From contig CAJVGD010000002.1 of NCBI GenBank assembly GCA_910890315.1, forward strand, positions 868,001 to 932,000: DNA of 64,000 nt, in the 5' to 3' direction. The notes under the pieces were generated by a model. The model searched no databases. It saw nothing but the letters and a program-made list of their open reading frames with translations, and was not told the origin of the DNA. A program made the translations under genes and the position numbers. The stretch comes from Serendipita indica DSM 11827. Lineage: Eukaryota > Basidiomycota > Agaricomycetes > Sebacinales > Serendipitaceae. How positions within the stretch are numbered: the stretch's first letter is position 1; the number at the start of each line of letters is the position of its first letter. Below are positions 1 through 11,800 of the stretch, in pieces.

Positions 1-521
1 AACGATGTCGCATGTGGGGTGTCGAGTCGGGTCCCACCGATATATTCCAAGGCGACTTTATGGTTCACAGCGAAAAGTTGTCAAACATCATCAAGAATGC
101 GGACGTGATCTTAGCCAACAATTTCGTCTTTGACCCTGCTTGTGAGTTCTCGGTCCTGGGGCATTTATGGAGACTCATACCGCCATAGTGAATGAAGGAT
201 TGAAGGCCCTGTTTTTGGATCTGAAGGATGGGGCCAAAATTATTTCTCTCCGCAGTTTTTGTGATGGTCAAGTGACGGCAAGAAACATTGGTGCCATAGA
301 ATCTATTCTAGATGTGGAGAGCTTCGAGTGGCATTCTGGGGATGTTTCTTGGGGGGATGCGGCAGGTGCGTTCATGTTTACTGGATATTATTCTGTCCAT
401 CTGACTGGCATTAGGGCGATATTTTATTTCTACTGTTAACCGTGCGCGGGTGGGAAAGCACTACGAGGCTCTCTATAAGGAAGCTCAAGGACCTAGCCGT
501 GGCTCACGTCGTCGAAAGTGA
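1..521 (+). CDS. DOT1: Histone H3-K79 methyltransferase DOT1, C-terminal part (5' end outside window)
   Basis: This is the end of the DOT1 catalytic fold, a nuclear SAM-dependent enzyme that methylates lysine 79 of histone H3. Exons 1-141, 189-365 and 415-521 join in frame across introns of 47 and 49 nt. The product reads GDFM..., ILANNFVFDPAL, then GAKIISLRSF and GDVSWG. In DOT1 proteins this order (GDF, V-x-x-NNFAF, G-x-x-IVSxxxF, SVSW) forms the end of the SAM-binding and substrate channel. The C-terminus is short and basic (SRGSRRRK). Only about 140 residues are inside the window, so the N-terminal region cannot be judged. The identification rests on motif order recalled for the family; the NNF motif is highly specific. 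Confidence 0.87.
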
Positions 522-935
522 TCTGGTAATCGTACCCACATCGCTCTATCATTGACTTGGTCACATATTTCATGGTTTCTGGTCAGGCTATTATGACTCA
601 TTGTACTTCAAGATGCAAATGTAATATTCGGCCAAATTTTACTTGCTCAGACGGTCCATTATGCAGAGTTCAGAAGGTGCTCGCAAGGCGGACTAACGAG
701 TGCTATAAGAGTTACATGAGGGACCAATTGAAAGGGCAAGATATCAGACTTCAACGGATTAATTCGACATTAAAATTGCGAACTGTCGACAGAATAATGG
801 GTGGCATGTAGGTTCCCAAGTTGGTCCCTGCCCTTTTTCACGTTGTAGGCACCTCTATCCCTTATTAGCCAATTAATTCACTGAGGGTCACCTGTCAAAG
901 TACGTTTAATTCCTTCATCTGACAAGTAGTTAGGC
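522..935. other. Intergenic stretch between DOT1 and the F-box gene
   Basis: 414 bp holding the DOT1 3' flank and the F-box gene promoter. The only open frame of note (557-811, +) has no recognisable motif and I do not consider it a gene. No TATA box or repeat was seen. Confidence 0.5.
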
Positions 936-2663
936 ATGTTCTATGGCCACCCTGAACATCAGCCCAATGCTGCGAATCTACTTTGGGAGCTTATCGAACA
1001 AGACGAAAGAGCTTTGCAAGAAGTGAAGGAGGAGGAAGAAAGACTCGAAAATGAGCGAGAGGGAATTTTGGCCCACCTAGGTGTGCTTGCCAACGATACC
1101 CAGGTGTTGGGACAGCTCGCAGAAGTCGCTTTGCCGAACATCAAAAACATTATCGATGCGCTTAAACCCGAAATCTCGGCATTGGAAACGAAACGCGAGG
1201 ATGGTCACTTTTCCAACTATGGAGGATGGCTAGAAAAGTATAAAAATTACATCAAAGTTACTGTAGGGTTTATGGAAGAGATTCAGCACCACAAAACTCG
1301 ACAATTGGTGCGAGAGTACGTCGAACCGGAATCCATGGCCCGACTCAAGCTTGATCATATTGATGGTCTGTTAAAAGAGACCGCCGATCGTATTCAGGCT
1401 ACCTCTATCCGTCTTCAAACAAAACGCCTGAAACTATCCAAGACCCCCTTCTCAAGGCTTACGGACGAGAATTGGAGACTCATTTTCGGCTTTGCATCAA
1501 TATCCTTCCACCCTCATCATGCCGGTGAACAAGTGTGCGATCGTTCAATTAGTACGTCCATTCATGCGCTCACTCGCGTCTGTCATCGGTGGTATAAAGT
1601 CATCTATCAATCTTCGAAGCTTTGGAGGAGAGTGTATCTCAACTACGAGGGGCTCAAGAATGACTCGTCCAGGAAGCTTCTCAATCTGATACTAAGCAAG
1701 GCAGGTGATACACTCGATCTTCTGTGTATTCATCCCTCTACACGTCACTGGCGTGTGGATGATAGGTGGGCTGATTCTCATTTGCATCAGCTTCAACAGC
1801 TCAACACAATCCACCATCTTGAGGTTTCATACAACTCCTCGGCCACAGCAGAGTATGTTGGGCATATGCTGGATGCCTTGCCAACACCATATGAACTTGC
1901 TATTAGAAGCTTGCTCATGACTAATACTCGCCTCCTATATCACCCAAGAAGCCTCGACACGCTCGAAGTTGTAGAGGCCACCAACGTCGAGCTGGTGCTT
2001 GAGACTGGTCGAAACTTGCCAAACCTTAAGCTTCTCAAGTTACAGGCTAACACCTCCATCACCCCTTGTACCGAATTTTACGATACATACTCCAAAACAA
2101 GCACTATAGATCTCGCGGGGGGAAGTTTTCACCTTCCTCGTCGGGTTCCCCGCTTACAGCCCTGGGACGCACACAGTATTCGCGGAACGCTGAATAGCAT
2201 CCTCAGTGTCTTTAGTCCCCGAGTTGTATTTACGCAACTCAGTGAGATTACATTACGCTTTCCTCCGGAGCCCGCCAATATGCCCGACTTGGCTACATGG
2301 TGCAGTTTTCTCAGTTCTAGCAAGGCATCCACTGTCACGAGCTTGACTCTGTATCCAATGGAGAACGCTAAGATACTCAGTCACTACGTCACCGCCCTCC
2401 ATAATCTCGCTCGGCTTCGTGTTCACGGCTCAAGTGTGGATCCTCTCCTGAAGGAGTTGACATGGCAGGTTGAGGATGAGAGGAGCAAAGTATTGACCTT
2501 TCTTTCTGTACTGGAAATCCACGATTATGACGGGAGAGGCTCTCCAGTTGTCGAATTCTACCAGTCCAAGCTCGCCTCGTCATACCGCACACTCCGGACG
2601 GTCAGATTCGCGAACTGTCCCAACATTCCACAGGAGATCCGTCAAATATTTATTGACAACTAG
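936..2663 (+). CDS. F-box-like protein with N-terminal coiled coil
   Basis: Single-exon gene of 575 residues. Residues 1-75 and about 140-175 are strongly charged (runs such as EVKEEEERLENERE) and predict a coiled coil. A stretch around residues 175-235 (FSRLTDENWRLIFGFAS, then ALTRVCHRWYKVIYQSSKLW) has the spacing of a divergent F-box: leucine/trytophan-rich helix, V-C-x-x-W and S-x-x-LW. The remainder is Leu-rich and suggests irregular LRR-like repeats. F-box proteins act as substrate receptors of SCF ubiquitin ligases, and Agaricomycetes carry large families of this coiled-coil plus F-box design. The target is unknown. The start is the first ATG of the open frame; no intron is needed. Confidence 0.75.
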   Translation: MFYGHPEHQPNAANLLWELIEQDERALQEVKEEEERLENEREGILAHLGVLANDTQVLGQLAEVALPNIKNIIDALKPEISALETKREDGHFSNYGGWLEKYKNYIKVTVGFMEEIQHHKTRQLVREYVEPESMARLKLDHIDGLLKETADRIQATSIRLQTKRLKLSKTPFSRLTDENWRLIFGFASISFHPHHAGEQVCDRSISTSIHALTRVCHRWYKVIYQSSKLWRRVYLNYEGLKNDSSRKLLNLILSKAGDTLDLLCIHPSTRHWRVDDRWADSHLHQLQQLNTIHHLEVSYNSSATAEYVGHMLDALPTPYELAIRSLLMTNTRLLYHPRSLDTLEVVEATNVELVLETGRNLPNLKLLKLQANTSITPCTEFYDTYSKTSTIDLAGGSFHLPRRVPRLQPWDAHSIRGTLNSILSVFSPRVVFTQLSEITLRFPPEPANMPDLATWCSFLSSSKASTVTSLTLYPMENAKILSHYVTALHNLARLRVHGSSVDPLLKELTWQVEDERSKVLTFLSVLEIHDYDGRGSPVVEFYQSKLASSYRTLRTVRFANCPNIPQEIRQIFIDN

Positions 2664-2908
2664 GGAAGGGGTGCACCCTTTCTTATCTGTTGTAGATTTC
2701 GCGTTCCTATCTCTCATACTTGGGTTTTCCTTTCAGATATGCATATCCCACCACGATCTCTTTGATTTAGTATATAGTACCGAATACATTTGGATGGAGT
2801 TCTTATCTATAGCAGCTGCATGAACGATGACCGAGAGTATATATCAGATGCGGATTGGCCTGGAGTGCAAAATGAGCTCGATTAAATAAGCATACAACAT
2901 CCTGTAAT

Positions 2909-5900
2909 CTAAGACGAGCTATTGTAGTCCTCATCGTCGCTGTCAACAATCGCCCTCTTCACAGTCCGACGAGGTGGGGTTGAATAGTCCTGGAGGCCAG
3001 CAGCGGATGAGCCCGAACCTGGTGGGGGAGGCACATTGCCAGTTGATACAGGAGTCGCATATCCGCTGACGGCGGTGCTGTTGACGCTATTCGTCATCGG
3101 AATGTCCAGACCAGCCGTGACACGGTCGAGTGTCTCATCAAAGACCTTTTGCATCTCGTTTGCGTCATCGTATACGATTGATCCCTCGGTATTGTACGTG
3201 CGAGCATTGTTGAACATGAGATGCCAGTCGGCTTTGAACTGGGCGACGCTCTTGTAATAGGTTCCACTGACACGCTTACGGATCGTAGAGATGGCGATGG
3301 GCTGCTGAATGTGCATATAATAGTCGGGGTAGTCGTCCCTGTCTGGTAACTCCTTGAATAGCTCACATCGAAGCCGGCCAGTATCATCCCGTAGGTCAAG
3401 AACTGCACGATGACATGCCTGGAATGCCTCGCGCATACGCTCACGGACGTGAGGAGGGAGGGGCGGTTCCTTGGGAGCACTAGGAGCACCAGTCTTGCGA
3501 CGTTTCTGGATGAATGGTAAGTAGGGACGGATAGCAAAGAAAAATGGAGCATACTGGAGCAGGTCGTTCCACTTCTTCATCCTCTTCGAGCTCGGGAGGA
3601 GTTTCGGCCTTGCCAATACGCTTGCGCTTTGCGGATCCAGGCGGGGCATTACGCACGCGATTGCGCTTCGGAGCCTCTGGTTCGGAGTCGGATTCGACGG
3701 GTTTTGCGTTCCTTCCTCCAGCCAGCGCAAGTGGAGGAGGCGCCGTACCCGGTGGCGGCTCTTCGTCGGTATAGTACCCATCGATTTGCTGATGAAATGT
3801 CAGCACCAAGAAGTGATCAAGAGCAAGGAACAAACCTTGATAAAATCGGCCTCGGTCAAGTTTTCCGCGTATGCAACGTTGTTGCGCTTTCGATGACCAC
3901 GGCCAACAGCTTGGACCTCTTCAAGTAGGCGAGGTGCTTCTTCGGTGCGGTAAATCTCAGGCAGCTCCTCAACCGAAATGAGATCGGTACGGTAACCACC
4001 ATTTGCGATTCTCTGCTCATTCTCCCGAGCAGTATCTTTGTCAATCTGATGGAACAAATCGGCTTCCTCTTCATTGCGAGCAAGGATTTCGTTCATCTCG
4101 TCGTCATTGAGGATCCCCGACTCCTCGGCGTCATCTTGGTCTCCTTCGATGAGTTGACGCTGAATGGTTATTAGTAGATATAAGTTGATGATCGAAAGAG
4201 CATTACCAAAATGGCCTCTCGTTCCTGTGCACTAGACTTGTTATCAAATTTACCAGCTTGAATGACTTTTTCGTCAATGTTAAGCTTGTTACGAGCACGA
4301 GCAAGCATCGACTCTTCGATACTCTTCTCGGTAACAAACCGATAGATTCGCACAATCTTTGTTTGTCCAATACGATGTGCACGGTCCTGGGCCTGAAGAT
4401 CTGCATGCGGATTCCAATCACTGTCATACCTGGGAGGGCTCAGTCATACCTCTTGCACGAAATAGCCGACTCACAAGATCACGGTGTCCGCAGTCTGCAA
4501 GTTCAAACCCAAACCTCCGGCACGAGTAGACAAAAGGAAGATGTTGTAGGGCGAGTTGGGCGCATTAAACTTTGCAAGCAACTCGGCTCGATCTTCGGGT
4601 TTCGTGCTTCCGTCCAGACGCAAAAACTCCCAGCCTCTATATCGCAAATAGTCCTCCATGATATCCATCACTTTGGTCATTTGGAAGAACATGAGTACCT
4701 AGAATAATGAGTATGCAGTTAGACGGGGACCTATTTCCACGTACTCGGTGGCCAGAACGGAAGAGCTTGGGCAACATGCGGTTGCAGAGTTCCATCTTTC
4801 CAGAGACACGGATAAGCTGCTCCATTCCGCCCAATCCATGGTTTGCCATCGACGTTTCGACGTCATCAAAGAGGTATGGATGTTGACAAATCTTGCGGTA
4901 CTGCATGAGCACATTTTGGAGACCCTTGATTTGTTGCGCTTTCCTGGTTACAGAGTCAGCACGATACGGCACAAAACACGAGACAACGTACCCATTGCCA
5001 GCTCCCGAAACGATCATGCCAAAGTTTTGCATCTGATAGTACAATCGTGATTGTAGACCACTCATGCGGACCTTGATCACGCGCTCCGACTTGTCCGGCA
5101 AGTCCGCCTCGACGTCCTTCTTGAGACGTCGGAGCAAGAATGGACGCAAGACTTTGTGCAGACGACGAATGATGAGGAGCGACTCTTCTTCGTTGAGTTC
5201 AATCTTGTCGCCTCCACCAGTATTGGCAAATGGTGTGTTGAACCACTCATCGAAGGACTGGATCGAATTAAAGACCTTCGGGAGTACGAAATTGAGGAGG
5301 GCCCAAAGCTCGGGAAGGTTATTTTGTAACGGCGTTCCGGTGAGAATAAGCCGATGTCGAGAAGTATAGAACTGAGTAAGCGTCTGAGACAACTTGCTGT
5401 TCGTGTTCTTCATACGATGTCCCTCGTCTGTGAAAACGTCAGTGGATAATGTCTTTGGAGTATATTTACGCACCTATAATCATGTGGGTCCACTTCCACT
5501 TGCATAGGATAGGGCGGTCCTTGATAATATACTCATACGTGGTCAACAAAACATGGAACTGGTTTCGCAACTGCATTTGCAGGTTGCGCCGAACGTTGGG
5601 GAGACCCTTGTAGGAAATGACGGTAAGACTAGGAGCCCACTTGGCGAATTCGAGACTCCAGTTAGTGAGCGTCGATAGTGGTACGATTACAAGGTACGGG
5701 CCCGGCTCGTTTTTGCGCTCGATGAGATAGGTGATGAGAGAAATTGTCTGGATCGTCTTGCCGAGACTGAACACGAATATCAGATTAGCACTAACAACGA
5801 AAGAAGAAAAGACAAACCCCATTTCATCTGCCAAGATACCATCGAGCTTGTTGTTGTACAAGCTGACCATCCATTGCAACCCTTTGAGCTGATACTCTTT

Positions 5901-7478
5901 AAGCGTTCCGCCCGTGAGGATGCGGGGCTGCGTCGTAATCTTTTCGTTGATACGATGTGCAACTCTGTAATAATCGACCTTGCCCTTATCGTCTGCATCC
6001 TCCAATTTGGAGGCACCAAACGCCGTTTCGTCAATAGGCCCGTCAATTTGGTCGTATTCTGCCATCGCCATCATGGGCCGTCCGCCAGCAGATCTCTGTT
6101 GCTCAGCGACGGCTTGCGCGAGCGAGTCGAGATACGTGTCGGTCTGGGCGAGGAGCTGGGTGATACGCGTGTCCTTTGCAGTGTCGATGAGCTTGAGGTA
6201 AGTATCCTCATCGTCATTCTTGAGGGCACGAAGACGCTCCTTGGCGATGCGTTCGACACGTCTCTGCTCCTCCTTTTCCGTCTCCGAATGGAACTTGGCG
6301 AGACCTCTGCCCAGGCGCTGTACCTTGGAGAGATTGTTCCTCTTCTCTGTCAGTATCCTTTGGCCGTGTTGACAAATTATGCGAAGGTAATCGAGATGCT
6401 TTTGCTTGGCACGTCGTTCTCGTTCCAGTCGCTGCCTGCGCTCAGCAGCTTCGGTCGCCCGTGCATCTCGAAGTGGGCTTGCGAATCTTGCGGAATTCCT
6501 TTCGGTCAGTCGGAAGTGCGGTGCCATAGAGCATCTTTTCGACGACCGTCTGGCGTAACGCGCGCTGCTTTTGACGAAGGGCCAATCCCTTTTGCTCAAT
6601 CAACAGTCGAAGTTTGCCGCTTGCTGTCGTCGGAGGGAATATACCACGTTGGGCTAGTTTCTTCAACGCCTCAGACTTATCGTCCACTGGCGGGCCCTCG
6701 AGTCCCTCGCCGATTGTGCTCGAGAGTTGACCAAGCTCGTTTAAGCGCTGCTCGATTCTTGCGTCGATAAAGCGACGTCGCTCAGCCAGCATGGGCAGAA
6801 TATCGAGTCCTTGCGGATAGAGGGTGGGCATGAGACTACGTTGGCCCTGGATTTGTTTAGATTGCTCAAATGGGCTGACATAGGCATTGAAAGGGAAGAT
6901 GAGGGAAGATGTGTCGTGCTCGATATTGTTTGGATCTTCGACCATTCGTCCTGGTGGAGCAGCAGCCTCGCCATTGAGACGCGCTGCCTGTTGGATCGCG
7001 TCTGGGACAGGAGCCGCACGCTGGACGTATTTCCAGGCGGATATCTGTGCTTTGAGCGTATTAAACTGCGTGTCGGTGAACGAGAGTGCGATGGGTGGCG
7101 AGGGCGATGTTCCAGGGACTCCCGCTGGCGGTTGCGACGCCGAATCTGCCATCTGGGGCTTTCCATTTGTGAGCGGATGCGCGTCTGAGTGCTGAGGAGT
7201 CGCGTTCTGAGCCTGGAGACGGGCGTGGTAGGACTGGATAAACGCCTTTAGATTTCTGGCCTCTTCGTTTGAGTCGTCTGTTGGAATTCCCGATTGCTGC
7301 ATAACGGCGAGTCTCTAGTCCAACGGACGTTGCTTTAGCCATGGCTGGAGACGTCAAGGCGGGCTCCAAAACTTACCTGGAGCGCGTTTGCAAGTGCTGG
7401 ATCGTTGCGGGCCCCCTGAGTCAGCATTGGATACCCTCCAGCGCCTGCTGCCATGGGTGGCCGCACTGTCGTCGCCAT
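2909..7478 (-). CDS. SNF2: SWI/SNF-RSC catalytic ATPase (SNF2/STH1/Brahma type), frameshifted as sequenced
   Basis: Nuclear ATP-dependent nucleosome remodeller. Exons (minus): 7478-7377, 7296-5818, 5766-5474, 5427-4992, 4943-4745, 4698-4475, 4429-4207, 4159-3836, 3788-3555, 3505-2909, joined by short GT-AG introns. Domains in order: QLQ ([14 protein letters not shown]), HSA ([20 protein letters not shown]), SNF2_N with DEMGLGKT as Walker A and [10 protein letters not shown] as the DExH box, TGTPLQNN, helicase_C with RLDGST and [20 protein letters not shown], an SnAC-like acidic part, and a C-terminal bromodomain ([15 protein letters not shown]). Full length would be about 1369 residues. The exon lengths sum to 4111 nt, one over a multiple of three. 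The reading frame shifts near 6471, just before the HSA core, so the literal sequence stops at 6442 after about 320 residues. A sequencing or assembly error is most likely. SNF2 and STH1 paralogues cannot be told apart here. Confidence 0.95.
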
Positions 7479-7615
7479 TTTTCTAGATTATTCGAGTCGG
7501 CTGCGTTTGCCCAACGAAACAAAACCGGCGCAGGCGACCCGTTGGCTTTGGTCAGCAACCTGCCTCCCCCGCTTGTCCTTTTGCCTCTCTCCAAAATTTA
7601 TATTTAATTTTCCAA
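7479..7615. promoter_or_regulatory. Shared divergent promoter of SNF2 and YTH1
   Basis: Only 137 bp lie between the start codons of the remodeller ATPase (ATG at 7478, minus) and YTH1 (ATG at 7616, plus). Both core promoters and 5' UTRs must fit here or inside the neighbouring gene. An AT-rich patch just before 7616 is visible; I see no clear TATA box for the minus gene. Confidence 0.5.
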
Positions 7616-8722
7616 ATGACTTCTGTGATTACTACACGCAAAGAACAGGCTGCACAGGCTGCACGAGATGTCCTCCAGCCGCAATTCCACCAGGCAAGTG
7701 ACGCCTTCTCACCAGACATTCCTAACATGCCACTCCAGGTCCATCTCAAAGTCGAAGACTATCTCAAGTTTCGTCCAGAAAACCCTATCAAGCTCGATAA
7801 AGACTCGCAGATATGCAGAGCAGCCCTGAACGGACACTGTCCTCTCGGCCCAAAGGACTGTCCACTACGCCATACAAATCCCTCACCGCTCAACTTTCAG
7901 CCAGCCCAACAGGGTCGCGATCAACGGGATCCTCGCCTCATGTCTACCGTACGTACTTCCCAGCCTCGTCTCACTCCATACTCACAAAATCTTAGGTATG
8001 TAAGCACTGGCTACGAGGATTATGTAAAAAGTCAGACGCCTGCGAGTTCCTCCACGAATATAACCTTCGTCGTATGCCAGAATGCTGGTGGTACGCAAAG
8101 AATGGCTTTTGTTCTGCTGGCGAAGAGTGTCTCTATGCACATCCAAAGGGAAGTCGCGTCGAGTGCCCAGATTACAATAGGGGCTTTTGCAAACTTGGTA
8201 TGTCTAACTTCTGTCTAAATTTGTGATCTAACAATCCTTAGGTCCTGACTGCCCGCGCAAGCACGTTCGGCGTGTGATTTGCCAACTCTACTTGAACGGT
8301 TTCTGTCCGGCTGGTTCTTCATGTCCAAAGGGACAGTAAGTAGTCTTTTAACATTCAAACCATGGTGTGCTAACACAACCCGTCAGCCCCAAACCCACTT
8401 TACCTCCTCCCTCTGCGTACGAGCCAACACCCGATGCTCAACGAGAACTAGGGCCCCCTCCGCCAAACTTGGTACGATTCGGAGGAGATCCCAACCAGCC
8501 CGTCTTCCGTCCAGATGGCTCGTCGTTTGTGCCCAGGCGTAATCTAGATGAGGTGCGTGTCTGTGCTCCCGACTTTCTAATTTGTTGACCAATTTGTAGG
8601 TCCTCTGCTTCAAATGCGGTCAGTATGGTCATTATGCAAATCAATGTCGCAATCGCAACGTTCCTGGAAATCGAGGAGGTATCGAGCGTGGTTTGGCACC
8701 GTTGAAGAATGAAATGATGTGA
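7616..8722 (+). CDS. YTH1: mRNA 3'-end-processing factor Yth1/CPSF30 (CCCH zinc fingers plus zinc knuckle)
   Basis: Nuclear RNA-binding subunit of the cleavage and polyadenylation factor, which recognises the poly(A) signal of pre-mRNA. Exons 7616-7948, 7996-8197, 8242-8335, 8387-8552 and 8600-8722 give 305 residues. Five CCCH fingers follow one another: CRAALNGHCPLGPKDCPLRH, CKHWLRGLCKKSDACEFLH, CWWYAKNGFCSAGEECLYAH, CPDYNRGFCKLGPDCPRKH and CQLYLNGFCPAGSSCPKGH. A C-terminal CCHC zinc knuckle (CFKCGQYGHYANQC) is present, as in vertebrate CPSF4 and basidiomycete orthologues but not in yeast Yth1. The start is the first ATG. It is head to head with the SNF2 gene. Confidence 0.96.
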
Positions 8723-8825
8723 ACTCTATTGTAACACCTTTTAAAATTTACGCTCGTCATTCGTTTTGCATTTGTCTTTGCGCCGTTGGTTTGCCTAAGT
8801 AACAGGCAGTATGCAATCAACTATG

Positions 8826-11800
8826 CTACATGCTTTTCTTTGAGATCTCGTCAATAACCTGTTCAATCACCGCCAACTTCTGGACTTCTTTCGAATACTT
8901 GACTCTGGAATACAACCATTCGCATTCGAGTGATTCGCATCGGATTGGATCGGCAGGTGCAACACCAGAGCACGATGCACAGACAATTTGGCACTCGTTT
9001 CGCTTTTGCTCAGCGGTGTGAAGACGGCTCTTGAGTTCGTAAATGGTAGACTCGGGGGCCGCGAGACAAGTAAGACAGACATCTGTGAACTTTCTCAGTC
9101 GGATATCCGCGGAGGCAGAGAGGGTCCAGCTTACCTTCATTCGTAATATTTTCACATACCATGCACAGGTTGCTCGCAAAGTGACTTTCAATCTTTTGTA
9201 CTTTGGGACCTTTTCTGCCCCCGGTATACTTGAATGGCGTGTCGATATCGTAAGCTTGCTTGGGTTGCCCTTCCATCTTTTGTGGCTTGGGCATCTCATC
9301 GAACCATCCTTGTACATCAACTCCAACCAGATTGAAGATTCTTGCGAGAGGTGGGATCAACCGGTTCGCGACATAGTATTGCGTATCGAGTTGCATGCCA
9401 CTATGAAAACGTCAGATTCAAGACATGCATAGCAGTAATCTCTAACTCACGTCTCGTCAAACAGCAGCTCCTCTGGAGCAACACATCGATCGCTGAGGCG
9501 TTGTCCTGGTGCAGCGCGAGTGATAACGAAGCGCACGCGCTCGCCGTATTGAACCTCGTCATTTGGATCTTCGGCCATGCGTGCCGCAGCTATGGCAGCA
9601 CCAGGCTGTGGTGCGACTTTATCACTATAGATATACGAGTTATTCGGATACTCGCACGGTTATCCGCTGACCTGTAGGTACCCATCCGCACTTCCTTGGC
9701 GAAAATGAAGTCTTGGATGGAGAACCGTCCTTCGAGTATTCGGGTCCAGTTTCTCCAACAGTATGCCTTTACTTCGCTCAAGTCCTGGGTTCTGAATAAA
9801 ATCCTAGATGAGCATTAGCACCAGGGACACAGTTTATACCTGCTCTTACTTGAGACTTGTCTCGACCATTTTCTGACCCGCCGGAATTCCATCTCTGCGC
9901 ACCGTCTCGATGCCCTTTGCGTCAAACTCCGGTTGGATCTCGTCAGGATCCTCGTATTTGAACCCGACATATCGCTTCTTGGCAAGCAGTACTGATGGAA
10001 GGTAGACCTGAACCGCATGAGCGTCACCGTCAACGGTGCCATGCACTTACCTTCTCAAACTTAAGTTTCACCGGTGAAGGATTAGATGCCGTCACAGCGT
10101 TTGCGATTTGATTCCCAATGACGAAACTGCGGTCTCAAATCAGGTTCCATTACTAGATATGGCAAGAGCATACGCCTGTTCTTTGGTCTTCCCTGGAAGC
10201 TTTGTGTGCGTTAAAAGAATGAAACAAAGTAGTGAGTAACCAACATAAACAAATAGACTGTCAGTGTCTCCATAGACGACATGGGCCCCCCATTTCGATG
10301 TAGATTCGATTAGATGAATAGCCTGCCGTCTATTAGGATCATATTCATGTCATACATCGGATATATACCTTTTCTAATGTTTCTCTTCCCGACTGTACGA
10401 TGGAGTCGGCAACCTCGACCGCGGGCATCCTTCCAGAAAATGAGGCAGAGGTATAGCCGTACGTAACGTTACTGTCCAAAATGAGATGGATCTCTGATCG
10501 AGGAGATGATATACCAAATGAATTTCAAAGAGAGCTGCCTGGCATCAAGGACCCGAAGGAGAGCCTATGACTGATGTTGGTCCATGTAAGGCCAGGAGGC
10601 GACGAATATACCTTATTGTTACCAGCAAGCTTCATACCTTGCTTGACCATCACTCTCGTGTCGAGGAGTTCTGTTAACATTTTGGCCAATAAACTCTTTC
10701 GAACACTAGGCTTGACATATATCATCCCATTTGGTGCAACTTACAGGATCGTTAGACGGCAATGAGTCAAGATTGCAGACTCACTAGTAAGATGGTCTTT
10801 CAGTTTCTCCAGGGTGCCTGCTGGGATCTCCAGATTATCTAAAACACCAAACTTATTCTGTCCTTTGAAGTCTTTGATACGGCCGAGACATGTAGAATAG
10901 CAATAGTTATACGCCACCATTACGGAGGGATATAGACTCTGAAAGTCCAGCACAAGAAGAGGACTCTTGTAGAATGCTGATGCAGGCTCCATGATGAGTG
11001 GCATCTAGATCCAGTTAGCGAAGAGGTTAGGTTAGTACCAGATCTTACACATTCCGCGCCATTTTGTTTTCCGACCTACGGAACTGTCAAATATAACGGT
11101 TGCTCACGAATATCATGCGTACCTGTGCTCTGCTCGGCGAAATAAGTACGAAGCTCTCCGGCTTTGCAATACGTAACATGAACGATTCGACCTTGAACTG
11201 GGAGCCTCGACTGATCACCGAGAAGAAATCGATCCCAAAGACACGAGCAAACTCCCTAGTATATACCATAAGCTCACCGAAGGATGATAGATATCAACAT
11301 ACGAGGTCTTAGTAACAAATTGAGTTTCATCCAGAATCTCGAGGACTATGGAAGCAAGGTCGGCTATGTAGGATAGAACACGAGATGCCTCGGCTGGAGT
11401 GCCCTCAGAGAACCATTGGTTGAGAGTAGCGTTGGTGTATCGAGGTACCCTTTGTTTAAGGACATGTCGAGCCACGTTATGGAGCGTATAAAAGTTGAGA
11501 TTGAGTTCTGAGCGCATGACACGCCACGTATTGATAATATGACGACCAGCAATCTATGATTCGTTAGAGTGAGATAGCTTGGCATCTGACTTACTTTCAG
11601 GCTGGAGGTATGGCGAGTGCTCCAATTGTCAACATTACCTCCGGATCGCTTCCTTGGGGCACGACCCAAGAGCTCTCGAACATCAACACCTGATACTTCA
11701 TAAGTAATTTATCTGTGCGCAGTGGATACGCACCGTAGGACTGTGCTCGTGCCATAAAGTATCCCCAGGAGTTTGCTTGGACCTCCCAACCACACAGTAC

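Noticed and set aside
557-811. 84-residue + frame downstream of DOT1
   Set aside because: No motif, follows the DOT1 stop by 36 bp and lies in likely 3' UTR; codon pattern not convincing.
5874-6770. 298-residue open frame on + strand
   Set aside because: It is antisense to the HSA/SNF2_N coding exon of the remodeller gene, whose domains are clear on the minus strand; no motif in the + reading.
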